This document shows, piece after piece, positions 8,882 through 16,805 of a stretch of 36,623 nt of DNA. A model generated the notes under the pieces. It had not been told where the DNA came from. It saw nothing but the letters and a program-made list of their open reading frames with translations, and searched no databases. The DNA is from Spirosoma endophyticum (GTDB lineage Bacteria > Bacteroidota > Bacteroidia > Cytophagales > Spirosomataceae). The DNA is taken from contig NZ_FOLQ01000036.1 in assembly GCF_900112365.1 (NCBI RefSeq), positions 1 through 36,623 on the forward strand, read 5' to 3'. Position 1 is the first letter of the stretch, and every line of letters starts with the position of its first letter. Made by a program: the position numbers and the translations under genes.

Positions 8882-9221
8882 TTTTCATCCTACTGAGGAA
8901 TTTTAAGTGACAGATAGATACAAACTCGTACGAATAAGATTCAGTTAGTCAATAAGTTGGAGCAGTTTATAAGTCCAGCCGTCTTAAAGGTTATCGCATC
9001 CAGATGTTTTTGAAAGAATACTTAAAACAAGGGAATACACACAATAAGTACAAGGGTATTATTCCCGTATCTACAGGCGTCAATTAGCAATATTATTGCA
9101 CAACCAACTACGGATAAATACATTCTACAAATCCAAACTTTAAATTGTAGAGGTTTGTACATGGCTAGTAGCTGGCTTTGTGATTGCTTGCCTATACGTC
9201 TATCAATACTTATATTGTAGT
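8882..9221. other. Intergenic stretch right of the IS
   Basis: AT-rich with no convincing gene. A 68-codon minus-strand frame (9022-9228) encodes a hydrophobic peptide but overlaps the promoter-like region of the pseudogene at 9222, so I do not call it. The last ~40 bp (cctatacgtctatcaatact and on) resemble the region upstream of the gene at 13508. Confidence 0.35.
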
Positions 9222-9424
9222 ATAGCAACTAAGGCTGATAAATCTCTTCACTTGGACACGAAGCAGCCCGAAACGCGTAAGGTCGTCTATGAGGTCATTA
9301 GAGTACTTCCAGAAGGCCGCTATACCATTGATCTCACAAACGTACGTTAGCGGGTTGGCGACGCAGAGAGCTATTATTGGGCCTATTTGGTGGTAGAAGT
9401 TAGTAAGCTCATCAATAAGGGAAA
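9222..9424 (+). pseudogene. Truncated, mutated copy of the gene at 13508
   Basis: Translation in the frame of the 13508 gene reads ATKADKSLHLDTKQPETRK, then VVYEVIRVLPEGRYTIDL, nearly the same protein. The ATG is now ATA (9222-9224), a Trp codon is TAG (in cgtacgttagcgg), and similarity stops after KLINKGK. The rest of the gene is gone, replaced by the end of the leftward DUF1737-like gene. It is a dead partial duplicate. Confidence 0.8.
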
Positions 9425-9431
9425 GTGCCCT

Positions 9432-9605
9432 CTAGTCCTCATATTTTACCAGCGCCTGCACGTAGTAAATACGGCTGGGAAGAACCCCGATCGCAATACT
9501 ACCAAATGGCTGCCATCCCTCATTGATAGCAGCCTGCATTAACGAACTTAATTCCGTAGGATCATTGGCCTTAATGGCGTTATACTCTTTTATTCGCTTT
9601 TCCAT
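9432..9605 (-). CDS. Small DUF1737-like protein, 57 aa
   Basis: The minus strand encodes MEKRIKEYNAIKANDPTELS, then SLMQAAINEGWQPFGSIAIG, then RIYYVQALVKYED and a TAG. The pattern L..x.N..I.EGWQPFG...........YYVQA.VKYE is that of the small DUF1737 family, whose function is unknown. The length is normal for the family. The ATG at 9605 is the only start. The 3' end abuts the truncated pseudogene at 9222-9424, and the second 74-bp repeat lies ~75 bp upstream. Confidence 0.75.
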   Translation of the reverse strand: MEKRIKEYNAIKANDPTELSSLMQAAINEGWQPFGSIAIGVLPSRIYYVQALVKYED

Positions 9606-9679
9606 ATCCTTGCTTGTTTTTAAAGATAACCTTGGCGAATAAGTTAAGCTTATCTCGTGAACATAAACCTTAATACTTC

Positions 9680-9752
9680 GACGATTTTGCCATCTGGGGG
9701 GGCACTTCCTACGAAGTTAGGCTTACAGCATCTGACCCAGCCAGAGCGAAAG
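9680..9752. repeat. 74-bp repeat, copy 2
   Basis: Partner of 5564-5637: gacgattttgccatct, a 7-G run, gcacttcctacg, then cttacagca and ccagagcgaaag. It lies upstream of the DUF1737-like gene, just as copy 1 lies upstream of the small HTH gene. Confidence 0.7.
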
Positions 9753-9837
9753 GTAGGTGTGCATACGGAATAGTCTGAATCTATCGTGATGCAAAATAGC
9801 AATCGACTTTCTCGTAGACTCGTAGAGTGGGCTATTG

Positions 9838-9868
9838 AAAAGCCGATGCTTCTGGTGTCGGCTTTTTT
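9838..9868 (+). terminator. Rho-independent terminator
   Basis: aaaagccga-tgcttctggtg-tcggcttttttat: a perfect 9-bp stem followed by a run of six Ts on the plus strand. No intact plus-strand gene lies just upstream, so it may be left over from a lost gene. It also insulates the following HdeD-like gene. Confidence 0.85.
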
Positions 9869-10023
9869 ATAGCCTTTCTTACTGTTTACTCAAGGCCAAA
9901 AACGGCCCTTTAGCGATTTCCATATTTTGGATTATCAAACAAACATCTTCTACGGCAGGTTGGGCCATACACAAACTCAACGCCATGAAAATGAAGAATT
10001 TAACCGCGCCACGCTAGTGGCTG

Positions 10024-10554
10024 ATGATTGCCAGGGGCTCACTCTATATATTGATTGGGGCCACTATGTTTGTTTTTGCTAGTACGTACTCAACGCAATC
10101 AGGCCAACTCATCGGCTCCATGGCGATTCTGGCGGGCGCTCTACAGCTACTCTTTTCCTTTTCCAACCGGCTGGATAAAAACAATATCTGGGGCATCCTG
10201 CACGGAGTCACGGATATAGGGTTTGGCATCGCGATTGCCGTATTTTCAAAAGGCACCATTGAGGGCTTCGTAGATATGTTGGGATTCTGGGCAATGATGC
10301 ATGCTTTTCTGCAAGCCGTTCAAGCCATGTACGCGTTTATGGGAGCCCGTGGCGTAAGAGGAGCCGCGGGTATAAGCAGTAGTAACTTTGTCCATCTGGC
10401 GAACGTACTGACGGCTGGTGGACTGCCCTTGCTGCTTCACCCGGCGGGTTTTAACAATTCAATGGGATTCATTGGCGTCTTCCCTATCATTCTGGGAATT
10501 CTCATTATTATGCTTACGACCCAGATGCGAACGCAAGCAGCAGCAGTCCTTTAA
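10024..10554 (+). CDS. HdeD/DUF308-like membrane protein
   Basis: The 176-aa product has about six hydrophobic segments in pairs (GSLYILIGATMFVFAS, LIGSMAILAGALQLLFSF, GFGIAIAVFS and others), typical of the HdeD/DUF308 family of inner-membrane proteins linked to acid or general stress. The reading frame is open in phase upstream from an ATG at 9985: MKMKNLTAPR, then TAG (10015-10017), then WLMIARG. Relatives commonly begin with ...APRYW..., so the TAG looks like a mutated Tyr codon. As it stands, translation would have to restart at the ATG at 10024, which keeps every membrane segment. Function as a full protein is uncertain. Confidence 0.75.
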   Translation: MIARGSLYILIGATMFVFASTYSTQSGQLIGSMAILAGALQLLFSFSNRLDKNNIWGILHGVTDIGFGIAIAVFSKGTIEGFVDMLGFWAMMHAFLQAVQAMYAFMGARGVRGAAGISSSNFVHLANVLTAGGLPLLLHPAGFNNSMGFIGVFPIILGILIIMLTTQMRTQAAAVL

Positions 10555-10595
10555 AGGGAGTGTATTAAGACTTTATAGATAGTAGGTTATTGAGA

Positions 10596-10625
10596 ACCCG
10601 GTGCTGGTCGTGCCGGGTCTTTTTG
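10596..10625 (+). terminator. Rho-independent terminator after the HdeD-like gene
   Basis: acccgg-tgctggtcgtg-ccgggt followed by ctttttg. The stem of 6 GC-rich pairs can extend with wobble pairs. It sits 42 bp past the HdeD-like stop codon and fits as its terminator. Confidence 0.85.
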
Positions 10626-10854
10626 TATAAACTAATTAATAGCTGACCATTCGGTCCTGCCTCATCACAATGACAATTATTTGACCTTCTTTTGCTTAAA
10701 CTGTGGGAGAATTTACCTGATTTACCCTGTTAAGTTATGATAGTTTTGCGGTGGGGGCGTTCCTGAACCGATACTTATAGATGATTTCCAGGGAGAATTG
10801 TTTTGCCTTTTGGTAGAAACTGTTCGAGAGAATAGCATGGTTGAGGTAATTCAA

Positions 10855-11832
10855 TTAGTAGTTCCACTTTAGACCTTCAACATCAAATTCTATTTGTCGA
10901 TTACCTTCACTGTAAAATTGAACTTCTACAATCATTTTTTTTGCCTTCTTCATTTTGGCGATCAACCGTGTCTCTCCATTAAAAAATACTACATCAGAGC
11001 TATAATCGGCAGCCCCTGAAAGCGAGAAAGTAACCGGGCTACCACCATCAAATTTTACTCTGGCCGTCCCGCCATCAACGGCATTAATAACGAACTGGCC
11101 TTTGCTGACCCTTAGTTGTATATCGGTTGCTCCCTTGCTCTTACGAACAATCAGTGTAGCAACAGAGCCACCATTGTATGGAAATTCAAAGTTTAGTAAA
11201 TCAGTGGCCGCTATTGCTGCCGTATGTACTTTACTCCCCATTTTGTCTTCGCCGTCGTAATAATCCCATTTGCTGGCTGGTTTCACAGGTTCAGCAGCAA
11301 CGCCTGAACTTGTATCTACAGAACTTATATTACTTGGCTCTACAATAGATTGCACTCCTTCAACACTCTTTTGATTTTCGGCACACTTATTTATGATACT
11401 TATCGCCAACAGACCCCCAAAGGCATACAGTGCAACTTTACCCCATTTAGTTTTAGGTTTTTGAGCCGGCTCTGCAAGGACAGGGTCGGACACTACCGGT
11501 CCGGCTGTAATTGGCTCTATCTGCTCCTTGACGGGAGTTTCAAACTTGAATATCTTAATATTGGTAAGCACCTTCCCCTCTTCATACCAAGCTCTTTTTA
11601 ATTCGGCGCCAATAGAAGCACCCGAATCAATAATTTTGGTAAGCCTACCAGCATCAGCTGCCGGAATGTATCCAAGTTTATATTCTTTGTAAAAGATCAC
11701 TATAGCATTGGGATCAACCGGATTATTTGGTTCACGAACTAATTCAAGGACTGTTCCAATGGGAATGCTGTCAATGACTTTCGGCCCATCATGCATATTT
11801 ATACCGGCAATGTAAGTAACGTAGGGGTTCAT
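10855..11832 (-). CDS. HIRAN-domain protein with one TM segment and a C-terminal domain
   Basis: The 325-aa protein has three parts. Residues ~1-100 are a HIRAN domain (VTYIAGINMHDGPKVIDSI, LVREPNNPVDPNAIVIF, KLGYIPAADAGRL), a fold that binds 3' DNA ends in HLTF/Rad5 helicases and also occurs alone in bacteria. Residues ~130-160 contain one hydrophobic segment (GKVALYAFGGLLAISII) flanked by Lys. Residues ~190-325 form a beta-rich domain ending KMIVEVQFYSEGNRQIEFDV. No signal peptide precedes the HIRAN domain, so it probably faces the cytoplasm with the C-terminal domain outside. This arrangement is odd for a DNA-end binder. The role is not known. Confidence 0.85.
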   Translation of the reverse strand: MNPYVTYIAGINMHDGPKVIDSIPIGTVLELVREPNNPVDPNAIVIFYKEYKLGYIPAADAGRLTKIIDSGASIGAELKRAWYEEGKVLTNIKIFKFETPVKEQIEPITAGPVVSDPVLAEPAQKPKTKWGKVALYAFGGLLAISIINKCAENQKSVEGVQSIVEPSNISSVDTSSGVAAEPVKPASKWDYYDGEDKMGSKVHTAAIAATDLLNFEFPYNGGSVATLIVRKSKGATDIQLRVSKGQFVINAVDGGTARVKFDGGSPVTFSLSGAADYSSDVVFFNGETRLIAKMKKAKKMIVEVQFYSEGNRQIEFDVEGLKWNY

Positions 11833-11943
11833 AAGAAGGAGAGATTTTTCCGAAATGAATACACTTACATGAAACTTACCTCATTGATTTACTAAGTGGT
11901 GACGAAAATCGTGTGAATCGACAAGAATTTAGGGTGAATGGAA

Positions 11944-11973
11944 ACAAAAAGCCACACCTGGGCAGATGTGGCT
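11944..11973 (-). terminator. Terminator for the TetR gene
   Basis: On the minus strand: agccaca-tctgcccagg-tgtggct followed by ttttgtttc. The 7-bp stem plus T-run lies about 110 bp after the TetR stop codon and upstream of the HIRAN gene, separating the two leftward genes. Confidence 0.75.
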
Positions 11974-12080
11974 AAGTGGCATTTCAAGCCGGTTGCAAGT
12001 TTGGCGACCTACCCTGGCATTGCGCAAGGACTAAAGACTTTATTACCATGCACTAACCATAGCTTGATCAGCTTTAAGCG

Positions 12081-12710
12081 TTAGCTGGATGCTGGGGAAT
12101 CTAAAGCCTGTTTGGCTATGGCTTTGTAAATCCCTTTGACAGCCTCCTCAATGCGGCTCCAGCCTGCTTCGCTACGTAAGTCGATTCCTATCATCGTCCG
12201 GTCGTTCTGCGTCTGTATGGTCAGAAATGAGAGCGCACCCAGCATCACCGCCGAGATCGCCTGGTGATCACCGCCCTCAACGAAGGCCAGTTGCTGGGTT
12301 AGCCGGGTCAACTCAGCATCCAGACTGGTGCTGATTGTTTCAGCCAGTGGCTCCTGTTCAGTGACAGCAGCCTTAAGTAGTTCCCGGGAAGCCCGGGAGG
12401 CCCGCATCCGACGAAAAAGTTGTAAGGCCTGGCCTGACCAGATGGGTGCTAAGGCTGCGGGGCTGGTGGGATGAATCTGGTCCAGCCAGGCGGGGTCGTA
12501 ATGAGGGACGATACGGCCCATCTTGACATAATATTCCAGCAAGCCTTCCAGGCCACCGAAATACCGGTATATAAGCACTTTACTGACATTAGCTTTTTCG
12601 GCGATGGCCCCTACACCAACCCCTGTCAGTCCTTTCTGAGCTAATAGTTGTTCTAACGCGTCTACAATACGTTGGGTGGTGTCAGCTCGGTTTCGCTGTA
12701 GTTTTTCCAT
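12081..12710 (-). CDS. TetR/AcrR-family transcriptional regulator
   Basis: The 209-aa product has an N-terminal TetR HTH at residues ~12-58 (TQRIVDALEQLLAQKGLTGV, then IAEKANVSKVLIYRYFGG), the most conserved part of the family. The C-terminal ~150 residues are helical and ligand-binding in type, with no recognisable specificity. TetR proteins are usually repressors of adjacent genes. Here no efflux pump or enzyme gene is next to it, and the divergent side has 427 bp without a gene, so its target may be itself or may lie elsewhere. The ATG start is clear and it has its own terminator downstream. Confidence 0.92.
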   Translation of the reverse strand: MEKLQRNRADTTQRIVDALEQLLAQKGLTGVGVGAIAEKANVSKVLIYRYFGGLEGLLEYYVKMGRIVPHYDPAWLDQIHPTSPAALAPIWSGQALQLFRRMRASRASRELLKAAVTEQEPLAETISTSLDAELTRLTQQLAFVEGGDHQAISAVMLGALSFLTIQTQNDRTMIGIDLRSEAGWSRIEEAVKGIYKAIAKQALDSPASS

Positions 12711-12754
12711 GAACAGGTTGAATAAATCATCATATCTAAGTTATTAGACTTTTC

Positions 12755-12770
12755 AAGGTCATTAAGGTCA
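12755..12770. promoter_or_regulatory. Direct repeats upstream of the TetR gene
   Basis: aaggtca occurs twice, 9 bp apart (12755-12761, 12764-12770), 45-60 bp upstream of the tetR-like start, bracketed by attag/ctaat. It is a plausible operator for autoregulation, but TetR sites are normally palindromic, so confidence is low. Confidence 0.3.
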
Positions 12771-12993
12771 CTAATGTTTTAAGATAATTAATAATAATTA
12801 CCTTTTAAGAAATATTAATCCATGATCGGTAACACTAACTTCATCTCAAATGGATATCTGATTAGCCAAACTGGTGGCTGCAAAAAAAAGGAATGGGGGC
12901 GGTATCACCGTTTTTGTAATAATGTATGCAATGCTATTTCGAACAGTTGCGTCTGCCAGTAATAGCTAAGCATTTACTATTTGACCGCTAACC

Positions 12994-13075
12994 TCAATCA
13001 GGCATTACAATCTATTCTCGGCTTAGGGATTAGAACGTTTAACTAAAATTGTGGCTCAAATCGAATTTATTCACT
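12994..13075. repeat. Three-copy intergenic element, copy B
   Basis: ctcaatcagg, tacaatctattctcgg, cttag, ggattagaacgttt, gctcaaatcgaatttat. It lies directly upstream of the small gene at 13138. It shares acaatctattc and the aaatcg block with copy C, and gattagaacg with copy A. Confidence 0.55.
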
Positions 13076-13137
13076 TAGCCCTTTTTTGACAAGTAGGCTC
13101 GTCAAATCCTCACCATCAAAAAGCTATATTTGATCCT

Positions 13138-13320
13138 ATGAACACTGGAATCAATATGGGCGACCGGGTCGAAGTTACCAGAACTAAGAAAGGAGGCTTT
13201 TACAATGGCCGCTACTTGGCCACCGTGATTGGGTTTACGACAGGAGACCGGATTAGGGTAAAAGATGGACTGGATCAGGAATACGCCCCTTACTTCAAGA
13301 ACGTTAAGAAGCTTCCTTAG
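13138..13320 (+). CDS. Small basic protein, 60 aa, SH3/KOW-like
   Basis: The 60-aa product MNTGINMGDRVEVTRTKKGG... is rich in alternating beta-strand residues (GDRVEVTRT, RYLATVIGFTTGDRIRVKDG, QEYAPYFKNVKKLP). The GDRVEV opening followed by a YxATV strand is typical of small SH3-like or KOW-like barrels that bind nucleic acid or protein. No family can be named with certainty. It begins at an ATG preceded by atatttgatcct. The next gene (13508) is on the same strand with a related leader element, so the two may be co-regulated. Confidence 0.65.
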   Translation: MNTGINMGDRVEVTRTKKGGFYNGRYLATVIGFTTGDRIRVKDGLDQEYAPYFKNVKKLP

Positions 13321-13330
13321 CTCAATAAAC

Positions 13331-13412
13331 CTAATCAGGAGCTACAATCTATTCCCAGTTTAGTTAATTTGAATATAAAATAAAGGTCGTAGCTTAAATC
13401 GCATTTATGAGC
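13331..13412. repeat. Three-copy intergenic element, copy C
   Basis: ctaatcaggagctacaatct, attcccagtttag, then gtagcttaaatcgcatttat. It lies upstream of the gene at 13508. Related to 12994-13075 and 5182-5248. Confidence 0.55.
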
Positions 13413-13507
13413 GTCAGAAGTAGCGGGCCTTTGCCTTTCCCGAATATACCTCAAATAATACTTATATACTGCTTTATATGTAATTACACAATTATGTAAA
13501 CTGTTGC

Positions 13508-13933
13508 ATGGCAACCAAGGCAGAAAAGACCCTTCACCTCGACACAAAACAGCCTGAAACGCGCAAGACCGTGTATGAGGTCATTAGAGCGCTACCAGAG
13601 GGACAGTATACCATTGACTTGAGCAAAATACGTTGGCGCGTTGGCGACGGTCAGAGGGGCTATTATTGGGGCTATCTGGTGGTAGAGGTCGGTAAGCTGA
13701 TCGACAAGGGCAGAGAGGAAACAGATAAGGTGCTCAATGCACTGTTTCTGTCTGAACCCTGGGAAGTCGCTGGCCAAGTGGTAACGGTCGTGCGTTCCCT
13801 GTCCGATCTGGACCCGGCTGCGGCCGCACAATACTTCGATGAGGTAGCCGCCTGGGTGTTCACTACCTACGGCGTCCGGTTAACGGCTCTTGATCCAAGT
13901 AAGGCGAAAGTAAAACAGCCACTACTCAAGTGA
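13508..13933 (+). CDS. Conserved plasmid/phage-type protein, possibly NinB-like
   Basis: The 141-aa protein has an N-terminal beta-rich half (EGQYTIDLSKIRWRVGDGQ), then GYYWGYLVVEVGKLIDKG, ETDKVLNALFL, and a C-terminal helix DPAAAAQYFDEVAAWVFTTY followed by GVRLTALDP. This order (short beta domain, an aromatic YYWG helix start, a second domain ending in an E..x.W....G....DP helix) recalls NinB/YbcN-type phage recombination-mediator proteins that act on single-stranded DNA. The likeness is by pattern only. A dead partial copy lies at 9222-9424, so the gene has been duplicated on this molecule. The ATG start is shared in sequence context with the dead copy (there ATA). Confidence 0.7.
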   Translation: MATKAEKTLHLDTKQPETRKTVYEVIRALPEGQYTIDLSKIRWRVGDGQRGYYWGYLVVEVGKLIDKGREETDKVLNALFLSEPWEVAGQVVTVVRSLSDLDPAAAAQYFDEVAAWVFTTYGVRLTALDPSKAKVKQPLLK

Positions 13934-13943
13934 ATAGTGGCTG
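13911..13943 (-). terminator. Terminator for the 814-aa adhesin gene
   Basis: On the minus strand: cagccacta-ttcacttgag-tagtggctg then tttta. The perfect 9-bp stem lies 47 bp past the adhesin stop and overlaps the last codons of the convergent plus-strand gene at 13508. Confidence 0.65.
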
Positions 13944-13989
13944 TAAGTATCATCTCTTTCTTTAGCTGTAATGTCCTGTTGCCCTACCC

Positions 13990-16434
13990 TCACTTATTGA
14001 AGTAATCCATCGTATCAGCATCGGTGTTGTTGATCATCCTCACCTCCCCGCCACTACTGCCTACTAGGGTAGCTGTTACGCCGATCGTTCCCCTGGTGGT
14101 ACCCGGTGTCAGGAGGCTACTCAGCCCAACGGATAGCTTGCTGCCCGCTCCAATCACCTGGGTCGTGGTTAAGATATAAGCATCACTACTGGAGGTGCCA
14201 TCAAAGCTCCACAGACTGTTCTGCACTGACCGGCCCCCAAAGCTAGTCGCACCGGGATCGAAGCTCAGATTTAGCAGCGATGCCTTGGAGATATAAACTG
14301 TTATGAGCCCACTGGTAGGAGTGGAATTGATTTCAAACACGTCCACTACCACGCTACCCGTCGTAGTGCTGTAGGCCAGCGAGGGGGTCACATGCAACAG
14401 GGGGATGAGGTCAGGCTGCACGACCGCTAAGGTAAAGGCCGTTGAGGTGACACTGTTGCAGGTACTGATGGCTACCAGTGAATACAATCCCGCCTGACTA
14501 AGTTGGACGTTGGTCAGGTTCAGCGTAGCTGAGGTTTGTCCACTTACGATACCCCCATTTTTGTACCATTGATAAGAACTTACCTGGCCACTCACGACCA
14601 CTGGTACCCGCACACTGGAGCCGATTGACACACTGGAGGCACTGGCCGGCCCACTGCTGATACTGGCGGGTGTATTAACCACTAGCGCAATCGGCGTAGA
14701 TGTGGTACTGCAACCCGTACTGGATGAAACTTTCAGGCTATAGTTAGTCGCGGCATCGGCCGTCCCTGTATTGGCAATCGTTAGCTGGGTAGTGGTGGCA
14801 CCCGAAAAAGTTGAGCCTGTACCGGTAGCGCCGTTGAGCAGTGCTATTGCTCCTTTGTACCATTGATAGGTAAGCGTACCGCTACCGGTGGCGGTGGCAC
14901 TGAAAGATATGGAAGAGCCTAAGCAGATCGCTGCGTTGCCCGACAGGTTGGAAATAATTGGGGCAGCGTTCACCGTTATCGAAGCCCTGGCCGTAGCATC
15001 ATTAGTGGGTACGTTATCCACTACCGTATTAACCGTTCCGCTACCCGCCGTGGTGCCTGCGGTGTAGATGGCGGTAGCGGTGCCGGTTGCCTGGATCGTT
15101 GTTTGAGCTGACGAGATCGTGCCCAGGGCCGCATTGAATGTAATGGGCACCCCGGTAAAGGCAGAGAGGTTACTGGCCGTTATGGTTGATCCCGCCGAGT
15201 TGAGGGTAAAACCGGTGGTAATGGTCGCTGTACTACCGCTACACAAGGAAGCGCTATTGGCGGTAGTCCGTAGCAGCAGGTAAGGCGAAGTCGTCAGGGT
15301 ACCTGAACTGCTGCCCGGATAGCGATACGCCTTATCAGCACAACTGGTTGGCCCTCCATTGCAACCCCACCAGTTATTGCTGGCATCGACACTGCCCTGG
15401 GTATCAAAACTTACCAAGGCACTACCAGCACTTACATTGGCTGTATTGCCCACAAACCGATTATAATTAATACGAAATACATTCGTAGGGCTGAATGAAT
15501 TAGTGGCCGAAATAGCCCCACCCCGGCCATTGCCGCCCGAGCCAGGCGCGCTATTGTTAACAAAAGAATTTTCAGCGATTGTAACCGACAGCGTTGGGCG
15601 GGGCGGATCTACGGTTGAGAAGCCTCCCGCCGAAACATTAATAGCGCCACCTTGTCCATTATTGCCCACCGAATTATTGGTGAATACTGAGTTGGTGACG
15701 GATAAGCTGTTGTCGGGATAGGTGTAGACATTATTGATACTAAAACTATAGGCTTCAAAATCAATTGCGCCACCCGCCCCATTGGCATTGGTGCCAGCTG
15801 GGGCCGAGTTTGCCGTAAATTGGCATTGATCAATGGTTAAGGAACCACCACCTAAATAAGCAATGGCTCCGCCTGCGCTGGCTTTAGCGGCATCAATTGT
15901 ATTGTTAGTAAAAACACAATTTGTTACCGTCAGGGCATTGTTGGGGCCACCCGCAATGATTGCTCCTCCGCCGTAATTATCGGCTGTCAACTGGCCATTG
16001 GTGAAGGATATACCAGTGATTGTCGTTTGTACATTATAAATGAAAGCGGTTGGGTTAATAAAGAAAATCCGGTCTCGATTCGTAGTAGTCATATTAATGA
16101 CGGTAGATGCCGCGCCAGCACCATAAATGGTGATATTCTGGGCTCTATTCCCAAACGTGATTGTTCCGAGTGTCACGTTATACGTTCCCGATGGGACGTT
16201 GATCGTATGCGTGCCGCCCAGCGCGTCAGCGGCCAGGATGGCCCCCCTCAAATTGACCGTACCACTGGAGGAAGTGCCATCTGCCGTTGTATTCACATTG
16301 TACGTATTGGCCTGAGCCGAAACGCGCATCAGCACAAAAAGAGTTAGCGCTAGTAGGGGACTGACCAGGTATATACGGTTTGTAGCCCGGCTTACATAAG
16401 CTGGCGCAGCGGTTGGTAAAGAGTTCGTTATCAT
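13990..16434 (-). CDS. Large secreted adhesin: beta-helix plus Ig-like repeats
   Basis: The 814-aa protein has an N-terminal signal (YLVSPLLALTLFVLMRVSAQ, cleavage after AQA). Residues ~45-370 form a parallel beta-helix of the polymorphic-outer-membrane-protein type, with many NNxF/FTNN turns (VTNCVFTNNTIDAAKA, SVTNSVFTNNSVGNNG). Then come Ig-like/PKD-like domains (~480-590 and ~590-670: TYQWYKGAIALLNG, SSYQWYKNGGIVSG). The final ~140 residues (PDLIPLLHV... to DADTMDYFNK) are shared with the 285-aa protein at 28416. It is surely exported, probably to the cell surface, and may act in adhesion. No standard T9SS sorting domain is seen. It is a single gene with its own terminator. Confidence 0.9.
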   Translation of the reverse strand: MITNSLPTAAPAYVSRATNRIYLVSPLLALTLFVLMRVSAQANTYNVNTTADGTSSSGTVNLRGAILAADALGGTHTINVPSGTYNVTLGTITFGNRAQNITIYGAGAASTVINMTTTNRDRIFFINPTAFIYNVQTTITGISFTNGQLTADNYGGGAIIAGGPNNALTVTNCVFTNNTIDAAKASAGGAIAYLGGGSLTIDQCQFTANSAPAGTNANGAGGAIDFEAYSFSINNVYTYPDNSLSVTNSVFTNNSVGNNGQGGAINVSAGGFSTVDPPRPTLSVTIAENSFVNNSAPGSGGNGRGGAISATNSFSPTNVFRINYNRFVGNTANVSAGSALVSFDTQGSVDASNNWWGCNGGPTSCADKAYRYPGSSSGTLTTSPYLLLRTTANSASLCSGSTATITTGFTLNSAGSTITASNLSAFTGVPITFNAALGTISSAQTTIQATGTATAIYTAGTTAGSGTVNTVVDNVPTNDATARASITVNAAPIISNLSGNAAICLGSSISFSATATGSGTLTYQWYKGAIALLNGATGTGSTFSGATTTQLTIANTGTADAATNYSLKVSSSTGCSTTSTPIALVVNTPASISSGPASASSVSIGSSVRVPVVVSGQVSSYQWYKNGGIVSGQTSATLNLTNVQLSQAGLYSLVAISTCNSVTSTAFTLAVVQPDLIPLLHVTPSLAYSTTTGSVVVDVFEINSTPTSGLITVYISKASLLNLSFDPGATSFGGRSVQNSLWSFDGTSSSDAYILTTTQVIGAGSKLSVGLSSLLTPGTTRGTIGVTATLVGSSGGEVRMINNTDADTMDYFNK

Positions 16435-16580
16435 GCGTATGTTTCGTTAATAATTGGGTTCAGGAAAGGGCATGTCTTAGATTAACCGGACCATCTGAAC
16501 TTGATGGGGTAGGCAAGTCTGCCCGTACTAGGCTAGTTAAAACTAGAGAATAAATAGATTAAGGGGAGAAGGGAGGTGTG

Positions 16581-16618
16581 AACAGCAAAAATTAGGGCGT
16601 AAACAGCTGAAATTAAGG
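16581..16618. promoter_or_regulatory. Phased direct repeats upstream of the adhesin gene
   Basis: aacagcaaaaattaggg (16581-16597) and aacagctgaaattaagg (16602-16618) are spaced 21 bp apart, two DNA turns, 147-184 bp before the adhesin start. They could be a tandem activator or repressor site. Nothing else is seen in 16435-16750. Confidence 0.35.
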
Positions 16619-16753
16619 AACTAACCGTAGTTCATTGATTGATTTGAGGCCAGTGGCCACTTCACTCCAGTAGATAAGGTGAGCAAGCTTTTTATCTTCC
16701 ATCTGGATGTGACTTGGCTATACGAGTAACACCAAGATAGCAGCAGATGTCAA

Positions 16754-16781
16754 CAAAAAAGCCCCGACAAGTGCCGAGGCT
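16754..16781 (-). terminator. Terminator of the leftward replication-module operon
   Basis: On the minus strand: agcctcggc-actt-gtcggggct followed by a T6 run. The 9-bp stem has two G-T pairs. It sits 25 bp after the last gene of the 26.2-16.8 kb gene train and marks its end. Confidence 0.9.
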
Positions 16782-16805
16782 GATCGTGTGCGGTAAACGC
16801 TTGGC

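Noticed and set aside
9022..9228. Minus-strand hydrophobic frame of 68 codons
   Set aside because: AT-rich DNA easily gives such frames. It overlaps the leader kept between the dead copy and the 13508 gene.
9835..10017. Plus-strand frame of 60 codons
   Set aside because: It begins inside a terminator hairpin. Only its last ten codons belong to a gene, the HdeD-like one.
13125..13132. TATATTTG, exact match to the Bacteroidota -7 box
   Set aside because: Only 5 bp before the ATG and no TTG at the right distance, so probably chance unless the gene is leaderless.
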